Positions 7,038 to 17,145 are shown, numbered from the stretch's first letter. The stretch: 64,000 nt of DNA from Devosia sp. Root436 (GCF_001426345.1 NZ_LMEM01000001.1:283700-347699), one strand, 5' to 3'. Translations and numbers: made by a program. Notes: generated from the sequence alone by a model not told the origin.

Positions 7038-9394
7038 TACTTATGAACTACCGCTGAAATAAGCGGTTCCTCCGGTTGGGCGGCTGCGGGTTCCGAGTGG
7101 CTCGAACCGTCCGCCTCTGAAGATTTGGTGGGGGATTGCAGGGGAAGCGTGAAGGTCACGCAGGCGCCGACGCGGCCGGTGGGGTCGGGTTCGGCGTCGA
7201 TCAGCTCGACGATGCCGCCATGCTGCTCGATGATCTTGGCGACGATGGCGAGACCAAGGCCGGTGCCCTTTTCGCGCGTCGTCATATAGGGCTCCAGCAG
7301 GCGCTGGCGATTATCCTTCGGCCAACCCTTGCCATTGTCGGATACGGCCACGCGGGCGTGATTGCCTTCGAGTTGCGCCTCGACGGTGATTGTCGGAGTC
7401 CAGTCGGACGACATATCAACAGTTTCAAAGGCTTCAACTGCGTTCTTGATCAGATTGGTAAGCGACTGCGCAATCAGTCGGCTGTCGAACCAGGCGTGGA
7501 TTGCCGCTTCGGGCAGGATGGTGTTGATGGTGATTTCGGGCAGCCGCACACTTTCGAGGAACACGGCCTGGCGCACGGTATCGCTGAGGTCGGCGATCTC
7601 GGGCGCCGCCTCGGGCATGCGGGCGAAGGCGGAGAATTCGTCGACCATGCGGCCGATATCGCCCACCTGGCGGACGATGGTATTGATGCACTTGTCGAAG
7701 ACGTCGCGATCATCCTCCAGTCTGGTGCCATAGCGGCGGCGCAGCCGTTCGGCCGAAAGCTGGATGGGGGTCAGCGGGTTCTTGATTTCATGGGCGATGC
7801 GGCGCGCCACATCGGCCCAGGCGCTGGTGCGCTGCGCGGATTCGAGATCGGTGATGTCGTCGAAGGTCAGCACATAGCCCTTGGATTCGGTGATCGAGCC
7901 TTCGCGGGTGAGCTGGACCTGATAGGTGCGGCGGTCGGTTTCGTTGCCGAGCTGGATCTGGTCGCGCACCTGCCCGCGCCGGGCCGAGCGGGCCCGTTCC
8001 AGCGTCGGCGCCAGCAGCGGCATGACCTCCTCGATGGGTTCGCCCATCAGGTCGATTTCGTCGCGGTCGAGCATTTCGCAGGCGCGGGCATTGACCAGCG
8101 TCACGGCGCCAAACGGGTCGAGCCCGATAATGCCGGCCGACACGCCTTCCACCACCGCCTCGGTGAACTGCCGCCGCTTCTCGTTCATCTCGCTGGCCGT
8201 CAGCAGCGCCTCGCGCTGGCTCTTGAGCTGTTCGGTCATGCGGTTGAAGCCGTTGCTGAGGTCGCGCAGGTCGCCCCTGCCCTCCTGCACCGGCACCTGC
8301 ACGTCGAGGTCGCCATTGCTGACGCGGTTGGAGGCGATCATCAGGTTTCGGATCGGATCGACGAAGCGGTTGGCCAGCGCGATGCCGATCCACAGGGCCG
8401 CCAGCAGCAACACCACGGCCAGGCCCACATACATGATGGTGAAGGTGATCTGGAACACCAGCCGGTTGGACGCATATTCGCGGTATTCGGTGATGTTCTC
8501 GTCGGTGAGCTGCATATATTCGAGCACTTCGGCTTCCACCGGCCGGGCCACGAACAGATAGGTATTCTCATAGCCGCGCAGCTTGATGACGGAGCCGACG
8601 AGGTTGATCCGTCCTGGGGCAATGGCGGCGGGTATGCCTTCCACCAACCCTTCGGTAATGCCTTCGGGCAGTTGCGGATAGGCTCCCTGTACGGCGATCT
8701 GCGCCCGCATCAGCGTGTCGCCATCGGCATTGACCAGCGAGGTGAAGGGCAGCGACCGCGTCACCGCCAGAGCTGTCAGGATGCGCTGGAAGCGGTCCTT
8801 GTCCTCATCGAACGTGGCATGAGCCTGTTCCAGTTCCTCGGCCACCCAGATGACATCGTCCCGCAGTACCTGAGCATGTTCGAGCATATAGGAACGGGCC
8901 ACCAGCCGGGAACTCTCCACCATGGCCCTGGTACGCTCGGAGAACCACTGGTCCAACCCCTGATTGAGGGCGATGGTGGCCACGACGGCAACGATGGCGG
9001 CGGGGATCGCGGCAACCAGGGCGAACATGGTCACCATGCGGATTTGCATGCCGGCGCCCGCCTGCCCCTGCATGCGCGCCTGGAACAGCAGCACCGCCTC
9101 GGTCACCACCAGCGCGATGACCAGCAGCACGAGGACGCCGGTGACGATCCAGATCACCGTCCAGACCGTGGTCGAGGGCTCGATATTGGTCGTCCCAGAG
9201 AGAATCAGGAACGAAATCGACGACATCAGCACCGAAGCGAAGACCACCACGAAGCCGAGGATGCGCAGGGACCGGTTGTTGCGTGCCGATGCAAATGGCG
9301 ACCTGATCGGCTTGGCCATATCGCCGGTGACACCCCGCTGGGGCCCCTCATTTGTCGCCGCTACATCACTCATAAATGCCCGAAAGCACTCCAT
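7037..9394 (-). CDS. ntrY: NtrY sensor histidine kinase
   Basis: This membrane sensor kinase phosphorylates NtrX and responds to nitrogen or redox state. About 785 residues are present. Three hydrophobic segments lie near residues 40-65, 75-105 and 120-145. A periplasmic region of about 140 residues follows, then a fourth segment (the ITFTIMYVGLAVVLLLAALW region), a HAMP linker, and a PAS domain (GVSAGIIGLDPFGAVTLVNA). The HisKA box is [16 protein letters not shown]. The ATPase domain has SLTNLIKNAVEAF, DNGKGWP and GTGLGLAIVAKI. Starts at 9394, 9373 and 9319 are all in frame; the first has the best GGAG-like site but it sits close, so the exact N-terminus is uncertain. Confidence 0.93.
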   Translation of the reverse strand: MECFRAFMSDVAATNEGPQRGVTGDMAKPIRSPFASARNNRSLRILGFVVVFASVLMSSISFLILSGTTNIEPSTTVWTVIWIVTGVLVLLVIALVVTEAVLLFQARMQGQAGAGMQIRMVTMFALVAAIPAAIVAVVATIALNQGLDQWFSERTRAMVESSRLVARSYMLEHAQVLRDDVIWVAEELEQAHATFDEDKDRFQRILTALAVTRSLPFTSLVNADGDTLMRAQIAVQGAYPQLPEGITEGLVEGIPAAIAPGRINLVGSVIKLRGYENTYLFVARPVEAEVLEYMQLTDENITEYREYASNRLVFQITFTIMYVGLAVVLLLAALWIGIALANRFVDPIRNLMIASNRVSNGDLDVQVPVQEGRGDLRDLSNGFNRMTEQLKSQREALLTASEMNEKRRQFTEAVVEGVSAGIIGLDPFGAVTLVNARACEMLDRDEIDLMGEPIEEVMPLLAPTLERARSARRGQVRDQIQLGNETDRRTYQVQLTREGSITESKGYVLTFDDITDLESAQRTSAWADVARRIAHEIKNPLTPIQLSAERLRRRYGTRLEDDRDVFDKCINTIVRQVGDIGRMVDEFSAFARMPEAAPEIADLSDTVRQAVFLESVRLPEITINTILPEAAIHAWFDSRLIAQSLTNLIKNAVEAFETVDMSSDWTPTITVEAQLEGNHARVAVSDNGKGWPKDNRQRLLEPYMTTREKGTGLGLAIVAKIIEQHGGIVELIDAEPDPTGRVGACVTFTLPLQSPTKSSEADGSSHSEPAAAQPEEPLISAVVHK

Positions 9395-9600
9395 CTCCGC
9401 CGCATTGAGACAGAGTCTGACCCAATTCGCCTAACCCTTCAAGAGAATTGTTGCTAAAATGTGACACTGACCGCCGGCGCGCCTGTGGCGCGTCAAATCG
9501 CTCCAGTGGAGCGGTTGAGGTCGTGAGGCCCCGAAGCGCTACGCGCAGGGCCCGGAGGCGCCGCAAGCACCCTCCAGCAGGACGCCGTAGGTGGCAGCCC
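9395..9600. other. Intergenic gap splitting ntrBC from ntrYX, with hairpin
   Basis: About 206 bp separate ntrC from ntrY in an otherwise overlapping gene run. The segment 9499-9513 (CGCTCCAGTGGAGCG) is a perfect inverted repeat. The rest is GC-rich with no convincing open frame. It could hold a separate ntrY promoter or an attenuating stem for readthrough from ntrC; nothing decisive is visible. Confidence 0.4.
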
Positions 9601-11049
9601 CTACCCGTTCCGCCGGCTATGCTTTACGATCTCGATGCTGTGCGTGCGGATTTTCTTGCGCAGCGTGTTACGGTTGAGGCCGAGCAGGTCCGCCGCCTTG
9701 ATCTGGTTGCCGCCGCAGGCATTGAGCGCCATGGCGATCAGCGGCGCCTCGACGCGGTCGATGACGCGCTGGTAGAGGCCCGCCGGCGGCAGGTTCGGCT
9801 CATATTCGCGCAGCAACTGCCCGACATGGGTTTCCACCGCCACCGATACATCCACCGGCCCCGCCGTTCCCGGCGCCGTCGGGCGTTCCGCGATGTTGAG
9901 TTCGTTCTGTACGATCTCGGCCGAGATCGATTCGTCGGCATAGAGCGCCGACAGGCGTCGCACCAGGTTTTCCAGCTCGCGGACATTGCCGGGCCAGGAA
10001 TAGTTCTGCATCAGCTTGATGGCTTCGGGCGAGATCGACTTGATCGGTTCGCCTTCGCGCTGCGCCGCCTTGAGGAAATGCGTGGCCAGGTCGCCCACGT
10101 CGTCGACGCGCTCGCGCAATGGCGGCAGGCGGATCGGCACCACGTTGAGACGGTAGTAGAGATCCTCGCGGAACAGGCCCTGCCGGATCATCTGGCTCAG
10201 GTCGCGATGCGTAGCGGCGACGATGCGGACATTGGTCTTGATCGAAGACCGGCCCCCGACCATGGTATATTCTCCTTCCTGCAGCACGCGCAGCAGGCGG
10301 GTCTGGGCATCCATCGGCATGTCGCCGATTTCATCGAGAAACAGCGTGCCGCCCTCGGCCTGCTCAAAACGGCCGGAGCTGCGCGTATTGGCGCCGGTAA
10401 AGGCCCCCTTCTCGTGCCCGAACAGCTCGGCCTCGATCAGGTCGCGCGGGATAGCGGCCATGTTGATGGCCACGAAGGGGCCGTTGCGGCGCTTGCCGAA
10501 GTCGTGCAGCGCCCGCGCCACCAGTTCCTTGCCGGTGCCGCTTTCGCCGGTGATCATGACAGTCAGGTCGGTCTGCATCAGCCGCGCCAACGCACGGTAG
10601 ATGTCCTGCATGGCCGTGGACCGGCCCACCAGCGGCATGGTTTCGCCCGGCTCTTCGGCGCGGCGGTCCGCCGTGGTCGGTTTCTTGGCATCGGCCAGCG
10701 CCCGCGCCACCACCGAAAGCACCTCGGTAATGTCGAAGGGCTTGGGCAGGTATTCATAAGCGCCTACTTCCGAGGCGCGGATGGCGGTCATGAAGGTGTT
10801 CTGCGCGCTCATCACGATCATCGGCAGGTCGGGACGAAGCTTCTTGATCTTGGGCATCACCTCGAAGGCGTTGCCGTCGGGCATGGCGACATCGGTGATG
10901 AGGATATCCCCCTCGCCCCGGCTCACCCAGTTCCACATCGTGGAAATATTGCCGGTGGGGCGAACCTCGTAGCCGGCCCGGGTCAGCGCCTGGTTGAGCA
11001 CCATGCGGATGGCTGCATCGTCGTCGGCGAGCAGGACGACATGGCTCAT
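9601..11049 (-). CDS. ntrC: Nitrogen regulation response regulator NtrC (GlnG)
   Basis: This is the sigma-54 activator that NtrB phosphorylates under nitrogen limitation. The 482-residue protein has a receiver domain (LADDDAA at 7-13, Asp53 in ITDVAMPDG, Lys in PKPFD). The AAA+ domain is intact: Walker [16 protein letters not shown], the sigma-54 loop GAFTGA, Walker [14 protein letters not shown], and arginine finger region [13 protein letters not shown]-terminal Fis helix-turn-helix contains [20 protein letters not shown]. An upstream ATG in the same frame exists, but [11 protein letters not shown] at 11049 is the family start and overlaps the ntrB stop by four bases (ATGA). Confidence 0.96.
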   Translation of the reverse strand: MSHVVLLADDDAAIRMVLNQALTRAGYEVRPTGNISTMWNWVSRGEGDILITDVAMPDGNAFEVMPKIKKLRPDLPMIVMSAQNTFMTAIRASEVGAYEYLPKPFDITEVLSVVARALADAKKPTTADRRAEEPGETMPLVGRSTAMQDIYRALARLMQTDLTVMITGESGTGKELVARALHDFGKRRNGPFVAINMAAIPRDLIEAELFGHEKGAFTGANTRSSGRFEQAEGGTLFLDEIGDMPMDAQTRLLRVLQEGEYTMVGGRSSIKTNVRIVAATHRDLSQMIRQGLFREDLYYRLNVVPIRLPPLRERVDDVGDLATHFLKAAQREGEPIKSISPEAIKLMQNYSWPGNVRELENLVRRLSALYADESISAEIVQNELNIAERPTAPGTAGPVDVSVAVETHVGQLLREYEPNLPPAGLYQRVIDRVEAPLIAMALNACGGNQIKAADLLGLNRNTLRKKIRTHSIEIVKHSRRNG

Positions 11050-12185
11050 TTCGCCGCTTCCTCTTCTGTGATTGCCTGGAACGCCCCGCTCGCAACGGGA
11101 AGGAGAATTCTGAACCTGGTCCGGCCTGGGCGGCTGTCGCAATCGATGACGCCGCCATGGTCGCCGACGATCTTGGCCACCAGCGCCAGCCCGAGGCCCG
11201 AGCCATTGGTCTTGGTGGTGACGAAGGGATCGAACAGGAAGGGCAGGATGTCGGGCGGCACGCCCGGGCCGTTATCTTCGATGACGATTTCGAGCGGCAG
11301 GGAGATGCGCTCGGAAACGCCGGTCACCGCAATGCGAATGCCGGGGCGGAAAGCAGTGGAGAATTTTATCTCCGGTTTCTGAGTTCGCTCAATGGCTTCC
11401 GAGGCATTCTTCACCAGATTAAGGAACACCTGGATGAGCTGATCCCGATTGCCGAAGACCGGTGGCAGCGATGGATCGTATTCTTCCGAGAAGGCAATGC
11501 CGCGCGCCACGCCATTGCGCGCCAGCAGTTTCACCCGGTCCAGCACGACATGGATGTTGATCGGTTCGCGCTCCATGGGGCGCTCGTCGCCGAACACTTC
11601 CACACGGTCGATCAGCCCGACGATACGGTCGGTTTCCTCGCGGATCAGCCGCGCCAGCGGGATTTCGTCGCTGCTGACGGTCTGCTCCAGCAATTGCGCC
11701 GCGCCGCGAATACCCGAAAGCGGATTCTTGATCTCGTGCGCCAGCATGGAGGCAAGGCCGGTCACCGAGCGCGCTGCGCCGCGCGACACCATCTGGCGGT
11801 CGATCTTGTCGGCCATGGTGCGTTCCTGGATCAGCAGGGCCACACGGCCATCGCTGTCGGAAAGCGGGCTGGCGAAGACGTCGGCAATGCGCTCGTCGCC
11901 GAAGCGCGAGGAGCCGATGCGCACACGATATTCGGTCATCGGCGCGCGCCGCGCCGCCACGGTTTCGACGAGGCTGATGATGGGCGAGCCAAAGGCGATG
12001 AGGTCGTCCAGCCGCTGCCGCGTCAATACGCTCAGCGATGCTCCGAAAAACGCCTCGGCCGCATAGTTGACGAAGGCGATCTGGCGATCCTCGCCGCAGA
12101 CGATGATCGGCTGCGGCAGCGCCTGCAACACCGCGGTCGACGGAATGGGGCTGGCGGCCGGGGCGGCGGCCTCGATGGCGCTCAT
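11046..12185 (-). CDS. ntrB: Nitrogen regulation sensor kinase NtrB (GlnL)
   Basis: A cytoplasmic histidine kinase/phosphatase that acts on NtrC and is controlled by PII proteins. The 379-residue protein has no membrane segment. An N-terminal PAS domain ([21 protein letters not shown] region) is followed by the HisKA box [20 protein letters not shown]. The ATPase domain shows [22 protein letters not shown] and [13 protein letters not shown]. The start at MSAIEAAAP (12185) overlaps the dusB stop (ATGA), and its own stop overlaps the ntrC start, so dusB-ntrB-ntrC form a coupled operon. Confidence 0.95.
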   Translation of the reverse strand: MSAIEAAAPAASPIPSTAVLQALPQPIIVCGEDRQIAFVNYAAEAFFGASLSVLTRQRLDDLIAFGSPIISLVETVAARRAPMTEYRVRIGSSRFGDERIADVFASPLSDSDGRVALLIQERTMADKIDRQMVSRGAARSVTGLASMLAHEIKNPLSGIRGAAQLLEQTVSSDEIPLARLIREETDRIVGLIDRVEVFGDERPMEREPINIHVVLDRVKLLARNGVARGIAFSEEYDPSLPPVFGNRDQLIQVFLNLVKNASEAIERTQKPEIKFSTAFRPGIRIAVTGVSERISLPLEIVIEDNGPGVPPDILPFLFDPFVTTKTNGSGLGLALVAKIVGDHGGVIDCDSRPGRTRFRILLPVASGAFQAITEEEAAK

Positions 12186-13183
12186 GCTGCGACCCTGTCT
12201 TCGCTGGAAAAGATGGTGCCGATCTGCCGCAGCACATCGGCCGGTTGATCGTTGTTGAGAAAGGCTTGGCGCGCAGGCTTGTCGAGCACGATGCCTGCCG
12301 CCTCGGCGTACCAGTCGAGATGCTTGCGCGCGGCGCGCAGGCCGACTGCAGTGCCGTATTCGACCAGCATGTCCTCGTAATGCTCGGCCACCAGCGCGGC
12401 CAGAGCATCGCCCTTCGGCGCTACCGGTCCCGCCCACCCAGCCAGCCCTGCCCCGATCTGCGCCACGGCCCACGGCCGCCCCTGCGCCCCGCGCCCGAGC
12501 ATAACCGCTGCGGCGCCGGACTGCTCCAGCGCTTCCCGCGCCGAAACGAGGTCGACAATGTCGCCGTTGACCACGACGGGAACATCAACGGCCTCGACGA
12601 CCGCACGCACCAGCTCCCAGCGGGCGGTGCCCTTGTAGAATTGCTGGCGGGTGCGGCCATGCACCGTGATCATCCGCACGCCGGCATCGACGGCGCGCCG
12701 CGCCATGTCAGGCGCATTGAGGCTGTCATCGTCCCAGCCCAGCCGCATCTTGACCGTCACCGGGAGTGGGGTGGCGCTCACCACGGCATCGATCAGGGTC
12801 ATGGCGTGGTCGGGCACCCGCATCAGCGCCGAGCCGGCATAGCCGTTGGTCACCCGCTTGGCCGGGCAGCCGAAATTGATATCGATGATGTCGGCGCCGG
12901 CGTCATGGGCGATTTTGGCCCCGCGCGTCATCCATTCGGCTTCGCAGCCGGCCAGTTGCACCATATGCGGCAGGCTGCCCGGCTTGCCGAGCTTGCGCGC
13001 CATGTCCTGGTTGCCGACAGCCAGCGCGTTGCTGGCGATCATCTCGGAGACCACCATGCCGGCGCCAAACCGCTCGGCGAGCTTGCGGAATGGGCGATCG
13101 GTAATTCCGGCCATTGGCGCCAGAAAAGCATTGTTGCGAACCGCGTGGTTCCCGATGCTCAACTTGCAGGCAACCTCAGACAC
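12182..13183 (-). CDS. dusB: tRNA-dihydrouridine synthase DusB (NifR3)
   Basis: This FMN enzyme reduces specific uridines in tRNA to dihydrouridine. The 333-residue protein begins its TIM barrel with NAVRNNAFLAPMAGITDRPFR and has the catalytic Cys in FGCPAKRVTNGYAGSALM, the VKMRLGWDD strand, and HGRTRQQFYKG. This is the nifR3 gene that heads the ntrBC operon in many alphaproteobacteria. About 178 bp separate it from the divergent ispDF gene; that gap should hold promoters for both. Confidence 0.96.
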   Translation of the reverse strand: MSEVACKLSIGNHAVRNNAFLAPMAGITDRPFRKLAERFGAGMVVSEMIASNALAVGNQDMARKLGKPGSLPHMVQLAGCEAEWMTRGAKIAHDAGADIIDINFGCPAKRVTNGYAGSALMRVPDHAMTLIDAVVSATPLPVTVKMRLGWDDDSLNAPDMARRAVDAGVRMITVHGRTRQQFYKGTARWELVRAVVEAVDVPVVVNGDIVDLVSAREALEQSGAAAVMLGRGAQGRPWAVAQIGAGLAGWAGPVAPKGDALAALVAEHYEDMLVEYGTAVGLRAARKHLDWYAEAAGIVLDKPARQAFLNNDQPADVLRQIGTIFSSEDRVAA

Positions 13184-13361
13184 AAACTGCCCCAGAAATG
13201 GTCATTTTCAAATGAATGCCTGCACAATAATCAAAATGGCTGGCGGTGCAACACCTTATATGGTGCCTGCGACGGTGCGGCAGCCCTGCACTTGCCGCAT
13301 GCCATGGTGGGCGCTAGACCATTGATATGTGACGGTTTCAAGTCCAGGTTGCCCGGTTTTC

Positions 13362-14552
13362 ATGCGTCAGAAGTCCATCGCCGTCATCGTCGTCGCCGCC
13401 GGGAAGGGTGAACGCGCCAGCGCCGATGGCTCCGCCGACCCCAAGCAGTATCGCCCGGTTGCCGGCTCCCCCGTCCTGGCGCGCACGATCAGGGCTTTTC
13501 TCGACCTGCCCTACGTCACCAGCGTCGTCGCGGTGATCCATGCCGATCACGCTGCCCGCTACGCCGCACTGGGCCTGGCCGATGAGCGGCTGCTGCCTCC
13601 CGTCAGCGGCGGCGCTTCGCGGCAGGCTTCGGTGCTGGAAGGTCTCAAGGCCCTGGCGCCGCATCGGCCCGACCTCGTGCTCATTCAGGACGCCGCGCGG
13701 CCCTTCGCCCCGCCGCAGGTGATCGGCGACGTGGTCGCGGCGCTCGATCAATATGAAGGCGCCCTGCCCGCTCTTGCTGTCACCGACACCATCAAGCGCT
13801 CGCTCGATGGAAGGCAGGTCGCGACCACCGAGGATCGCAGCCAGCTCTTTGCCGCGCAAACTCCGCAGGGCTTCCGCTTCGGCCAGATATTTTCCGCCCA
13901 TATGCGCGCCTCGACCATTCGCCGGCAATTTACCGACGATGCCGAGATTGCCGAATGGGCCGGGTTGCGCGTGGCCATGGTCATGGGCGACCGTGACAAT
14001 ATCAAGATCACCCATCCGGAGGACTTTGCCCGGGCGGAGCGCATCCTGTCTGGAGAGACCATTATGGAAACCCGCATCGGCTCAGGCTTCGATTTCCATC
14101 AGTTCGAGCCGGGCGATGCCGTATGGCTGGGCGGGGTCCGCATTCCACATCATGCCAGGCTCAAGGGGCACTCCGATGCCGACGTGGCCCTGCATGCGCT
14201 CACCGATGCCATTCTCGGCGCCATCGGCGAAGGCGATATCGGCATCCACTTCCCGCCCTCCGACATGCAATGGCGCGGCGTGGCCTCCACCGTCTTCCTC
14301 AAGCATGCCGGCGACCTCGTGGCCAGGGCCGGCGGCCGCATCGTCAATCTCGACGTGACAATCGTCTGCGAAGCGCCGAGGATTGCCGGCCATGTTCCGG
14401 CGATGCAAAGTGTCATCGGCGAGACACTGGGCATCGCGCCGACACGGATCGCCGTCAAGGCGACGACAAGCGAGAGGCTCGGCTTCATCGGGCGGGAGGA
14501 AGGCATGGTGGCCATGGCCAGTGCGAGCGTAGAAATGCCGAGGGTCGATTGA
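13362..14552 (+). CDS. ispDF: Bifunctional IspD/IspF isoprenoid enzyme
   Basis: The fusion performs two MEP-pathway steps: 2-C-methylerythritol 4-phosphate cytidylyltransferase (IspD) and 2-C-methylerythritol 2,4-cyclodiphosphate synthase (IspF). The 396-residue protein has the IspD nucleotide loop IAVIVVAAGKGERA at the N-terminus, IQDAARPF near residue 110, and a linker near residue 235. IspF then follows, with GSGFDFHQFEPGD (metal Asp/His), GHSDADVALHALTDAILGA and GDIGIHFPP. Such fusions are typical of alphaproteobacteria. The start MRQKSIAVIVVAAGKG is chosen over an upstream in-frame ATG at 13329. It overlaps the pncC gene by one base (TGATG). Confidence 0.96.
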   Translation: MRQKSIAVIVVAAGKGERASADGSADPKQYRPVAGSPVLARTIRAFLDLPYVTSVVAVIHADHAARYAALGLADERLLPPVSGGASRQASVLEGLKALAPHRPDLVLIQDAARPFAPPQVIGDVVAALDQYEGALPALAVTDTIKRSLDGRQVATTEDRSQLFAAQTPQGFRFGQIFSAHMRASTIRRQFTDDAEIAEWAGLRVAMVMGDRDNIKITHPEDFARAERILSGETIMETRIGSGFDFHQFEPGDAVWLGGVRIPHHARLKGHSDADVALHALTDAILGAIGEGDIGIHFPPSDMQWRGVASTVFLKHAGDLVARAGGRIVNLDVTIVCEAPRIAGHVPAMQSVIGETLGIAPTRIAVKATTSERLGFIGREEGMVAMASASVEMPRVD

Positions 14553-15064
14553 TGGCAGCCAGGAAGCCGGAAACCACGGCGCCCGATCCGGGCAAGCGGA
14601 TCATCGATATCCTCGCCGAAAAGAAGCAGACCATCGTCACCGCTGAAAGCTGCACCGGCGGCATGGTCGCCTCGGCACTGACGGACATTCCGGGCGCTTC
14701 CGCCGCCGTCTATGGCGGCTATGTCACCTACGCCAACACCGCCAAGTCGCGCATGATCCATGTGCAGGCGCGGCTGATCCGCGATTATGGTGCGGTTTCC
14801 AATCAGGTGGCGCGCGCCATGGCCGACGGCGCCCGCAACACGGCGCGGGCCGACTTCGCCGTTTCGGTCACCGGCATTGCCGGCCCGGATGGCGGCAGCG
14901 AGAAAAAGCCGGTTGGCCTCGTCTATGTCGCCGTGTCGTCGGAACTGGCCACCGTGGTCATCGAACATCGCTTCGGCGATCTGGGCCGCGACGCCATCCG
15001 CAAGGCCAGCGTCCGGGCTGCGCTCGATCTGGTGTTGCAGGTGCTCACCAGCGACAAGGACTAA
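14552..15064 (+). CDS. pncC: CinA C-terminal family nicotinamide-nucleotide amidohydrolase (PncC)
   Basis: PncC deamidates nicotinamide mononucleotide in the NAD salvage cycle. The 170-residue protein is the stand-alone CinA C-terminal domain. It shows VTAESCTGGMVASALTDIPG near residue 30 with the catalytic Ser region, YGGYVTYAN, and SVTGIAGPDGGSEKKPVGLVY. The start at 14552 shares a base with the ispDF stop. The gene converges with the VOC gene, the stops being six bases apart. Confidence 0.9.
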   Translation: MAARKPETTAPDPGKRIIDILAEKKQTIVTAESCTGGMVASALTDIPGASAAVYGGYVTYANTAKSRMIHVQARLIRDYGAVSNQVARAMADGARNTARADFAVSVTGIAGPDGGSEKKPVGLVYVAVSSELATVVIEHRFGDLGRDAIRKASVRAALDLVLQVLTSDKD

Positions 15065-15069
15065 TCGCC

Positions 15070-15435
15070 TCAGGCGCCGACCAGCACGAACACGTTGCCG
15101 TCGGGTGCTTCCATCACCGCGACATGGCCGGATTCCGTAGCAAACGGCTCCCGTATCCAGCTCACGCCCGCATTGCCGCGCAGTTCGGCAAAGGTCGCCT
15201 GCACGTCGTCGACCGCCAGCTCGACCTCGGTGAAGTCGATATCCGGATTATCGCTCAGCACCAGCTCCGAGCTCGCCGTGTCCGGGAATTTCATGCCCAC
15301 CAGCGTCCAGGTCGCACCGTCAGGACGCGGGCGCTCGATGATCCAGCCGCGGCGCAGCCCCAGCGACGCATAGAAGGCCTCAGAGGCGGCGATATCCTTG
15401 GTGGGAATGCAGACACATTCGATTTTGCGGATCAT
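15070..15435 (-). CDS. VOC (glyoxalase/bleomycin-resistance fold) family protein
   Basis: A 121-residue single-domain vicinal-oxygen-chelate protein. It opens with the beta strand IECVCIPTKDIAASEAFYASLGLRRG-type motif, where the conserved D-x3-S-x2-FY seam is visible, and ends with VAVMEAPDGNVFVLVGA, where the Glu/Asp ligand region lies. The fold is shared by glyoxalase I, dioxygenases and resistance proteins, so the substrate cannot be assigned. It follows ratA on the same strand after a 40-bp gap. Confidence 0.75.
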   Translation of the reverse strand: MIRKIECVCIPTKDIAASEAFYASLGLRRGWIIERPRPDGATWTLVGMKFPDTASSELVLSDNPDIDFTEVELAVDDVQATFAELRGNAGVSWIREPFATESGHVAVMEAPDGNVFVLVGA

Positions 15436-15475
15436 GGATCACCCCGATTGAACGTCCCGAACAAATCAGGAACAT

Positions 15476-15919
15476 TCAATCACCATAGCGGCGATCGGCC
15501 TCGTCTGCAAATGCCTGCATGATCTCGTCCTGCTTATTGGCGAAGGCCGGTTCGGCCACTGCCGCGATGAAGGGATTGGAGATTTTGAAGTCGATCTCGA
15601 AGCGCACCCGCGTCCCCATGCCTTCCGGCTCGAAGCGCCACACGCTGTCGAGATAGGCAAAGGGCCCATCCACCGCCTTGGCCGTGATGGTCAGCGCCTC
15701 ATGGTCCAGTGTCACCCGGCTGGTATAGGCCTGGGTGATCGGCCCGAAGAACAGCGTCATCCGGGCCAGCCGCACGTCCGCGCCGGCGGCGGCCGGGTCC
15801 TGGCGGAGCTCCATCGCCTTGCAGTTGGGGATGAAACGCGGATAGTCGCCAAGATCGGCAACGATCTCGAACATGCGCTGCGGCAGATGCGGCACATGCC
15901 GCTCGAAAAAACGCTTCAT
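15476..15919 (-). CDS. RatA/COQ10-like START-domain protein
   Basis: This 147-residue protein has the polyketide cyclase/START fold of the ubiquinone-binding COQ10 family. Visible motifs are FFERHVPHLPQRMFEIVADLGDYPRFIPNC-like opening residues (KRFFERHVPH then DYPRF), and WRFEPEGMGTRVRFEIDFKI. Family members are named either ubiquinone chaperone COQ10 or RatA, which in E. coli was reported to block ribosome subunit joining. With no partner ratB gene here, a quinone-binding role is at least as likely. Its ATG overlaps the lipA stop, so it is coupled to lipoate synthesis, the usual arrangement in alphaproteobacteria. Confidence 0.88.
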   Translation of the reverse strand: MKRFFERHVPHLPQRMFEIVADLGDYPRFIPNCKAMELRQDPAAAGADVRLARMTLFFGPITQAYTSRVTLDHEALTITAKAVDGPFAYLDSVWRFEPEGMGTRVRFEIDFKISNPFIAAVAEPAFANKQDEIMQAFADEADRRYGD

Positions 15920-16872
15920 CAGTGACCGAGCTTTGCCATCCGCGCCGCCTTGAGCCGCGCGAAGTCTTCCCCGGCATGGTGCGACGAACGGGTCAGCGGG
16001 CTCGATGAGACCAGCCCAAAGCCCTTGGCTGTCGCCACCGTGGCATAGGACTTGAACTCGTCCGGTGTGACGAAGCGCTGCAGCGGATAGTGTTTCTTGG
16101 TCGGCTGCAGATACTGCCCGATGGTCAGGAAATCCACATCGGCCGAGCGCAGGTCGTCCATGAGCTGCAGCACTTCGTTTCGCTCCTCGCCGAGACCCAC
16201 CATGATGCCGGACTTGGTGAACATGGTGGGGTCGAGTTCCTTGACCTTCTGCAGCAGCCGGATCGAGTGGAAATAGCGGGCGCCCGGGCGCACCTTGAGA
16301 TATTTCGACGGCACCGTTTCCAGATTGTGGTTGAACACATCCGGCTTGGCCGCCACGACGATTTCCAGCGCGCCTTCCTTGCGCAGGAAGTCCGGCGTCA
16401 GGATTTCGATGGTGGTCCGAGGCGTTGCCGCACGGATGGCCAGGATCACGTCGGCAAAGTGCTGCGCCCCGCCATCCGCCAGGTCGTCACGGTCGACCGA
16501 GGTAATGACGACATGTTCCAGCCCCAGCTTGGCCACGGCCCTGGCGACGTTTTCCGGCTCGTTGGGGTCGAGCGGTCCCGGCAGGCCGGTGCGCACATTG
16601 CAGAAGGCGCAGGCGCGGGTGCAAATCTCGCCCATGATCATCATGGTCGCATGCTTCTTGGACCAGCATTCCCCGATATTGGGGCAGCCGGCTTCCTCGC
16701 ATACCGTCACGAGATTGTTCTCGCGCACGATCTGCTGGGTTTCCTTGTAGACCGCGGAACCCGGCGCCTTGACGCGGATCCAGTCCGGCTTGCGCAACAC
16801 CACGCTGTCGGGCCGGTTGGCCTTTTCCGGGTGGCGTGGCTTCAGTGCCGAATTGTCGATCAGAGTGACCAA
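15919..16872 (-). CDS. lipA: Lipoyl synthase LipA
   Basis: LipA is a radical-SAM enzyme that inserts two sulfurs into octanoyl groups to make lipoyl cofactors on pyruvate dehydrogenase and related complexes. The 317-residue protein has the auxiliary cluster motif [13 protein letters not shown] and the radical-SAM motif CTRACAFC near residue 90, followed by [12 protein letters not shown]. It ends with the conserved RSSYHAGE-type block, here [10 protein letters not shown]. It lies in the same leftward run as pdhA, pdhB, pdhC and lpd, whose products need lipoyl groups. Confidence 0.97.
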   Translation of the reverse strand: MVTLIDNSALKPRHPEKANRPDSVVLRKPDWIRVKAPGSAVYKETQQIVRENNLVTVCEEAGCPNIGECWSKKHATMMIMGEICTRACAFCNVRTGLPGPLDPNEPENVARAVAKLGLEHVVITSVDRDDLADGGAQHFADVILAIRAATPRTTIEILTPDFLRKEGALEIVVAAKPDVFNHNLETVPSKYLKVRPGARYFHSIRLLQKVKELDPTMFTKSGIMVGLGEERNEVLQLMDDLRSADVDFLTIGQYLQPTKKHYPLQRFVTPDEFKSYATVATAKGFGLVSSSPLTRSSHHAGEDFARLKAARMAKLGH

Positions 16873-16887
16873 GGGATGTCCTGACTT

Positions 16888-17145
16888 CTATGCAATCAGC
16901 CGTGCGAGCAGCACGACGATGATGGCGCCGACCGTCGAGGTCACGATCTGGCGCGCCAGATCGTTGCGGATGCCAAGATCGATCCGCAGCGCCGTGAACA
17001 GATACCCTCCCACGAACGAGCCGATCACCCCGCTGATAAGGTAGGTAATCAGCCCGCCGCCTCCGACGATAAGGCTGGCGAGGAAACCCGCCAAGATGCC
17101 GATGCCCAGGAAAACCAGGATCGCACGATTATTGTTGCCACCCAT
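16888..17145 (-). CDS. GlsB/YeaQ/YmgE family small membrane protein (copy 1)
   Basis: An 85-residue protein of three hydrophobic helices rich in glycine: ILVFLGIGILAGFLASLIVGG, the segment with YLISGVIGSFVGGYLF, and TVGAIIVVLLARLIA. This is the transglycosylase-associated (GlsB/YeaQ/YmgE) family, linked to stress responses but of unknown biochemistry. The start MGGNNNRAIL (17145) is preceded by a GGGGG ribosome-site-like run. A second family member lies just upstream at 17253-17510; the two look like diverged duplicates. Confidence 0.85.
   Translation of the reverse strand: MGGNNNRAILVFLGIGILAGFLASLIVGGGGLITYLISGVIGSFVGGYLFTALRIDLGIRNDLARQIVTSTVGAIIVVLLARLIA

Noticed and set aside
9448-11382. 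644-residue plus-strand frame across ntrC
   Set aside because: It is opposite NtrC, whose Walker, GAFTGA and helix-turn-helix motifs are intact; the shadow has none.
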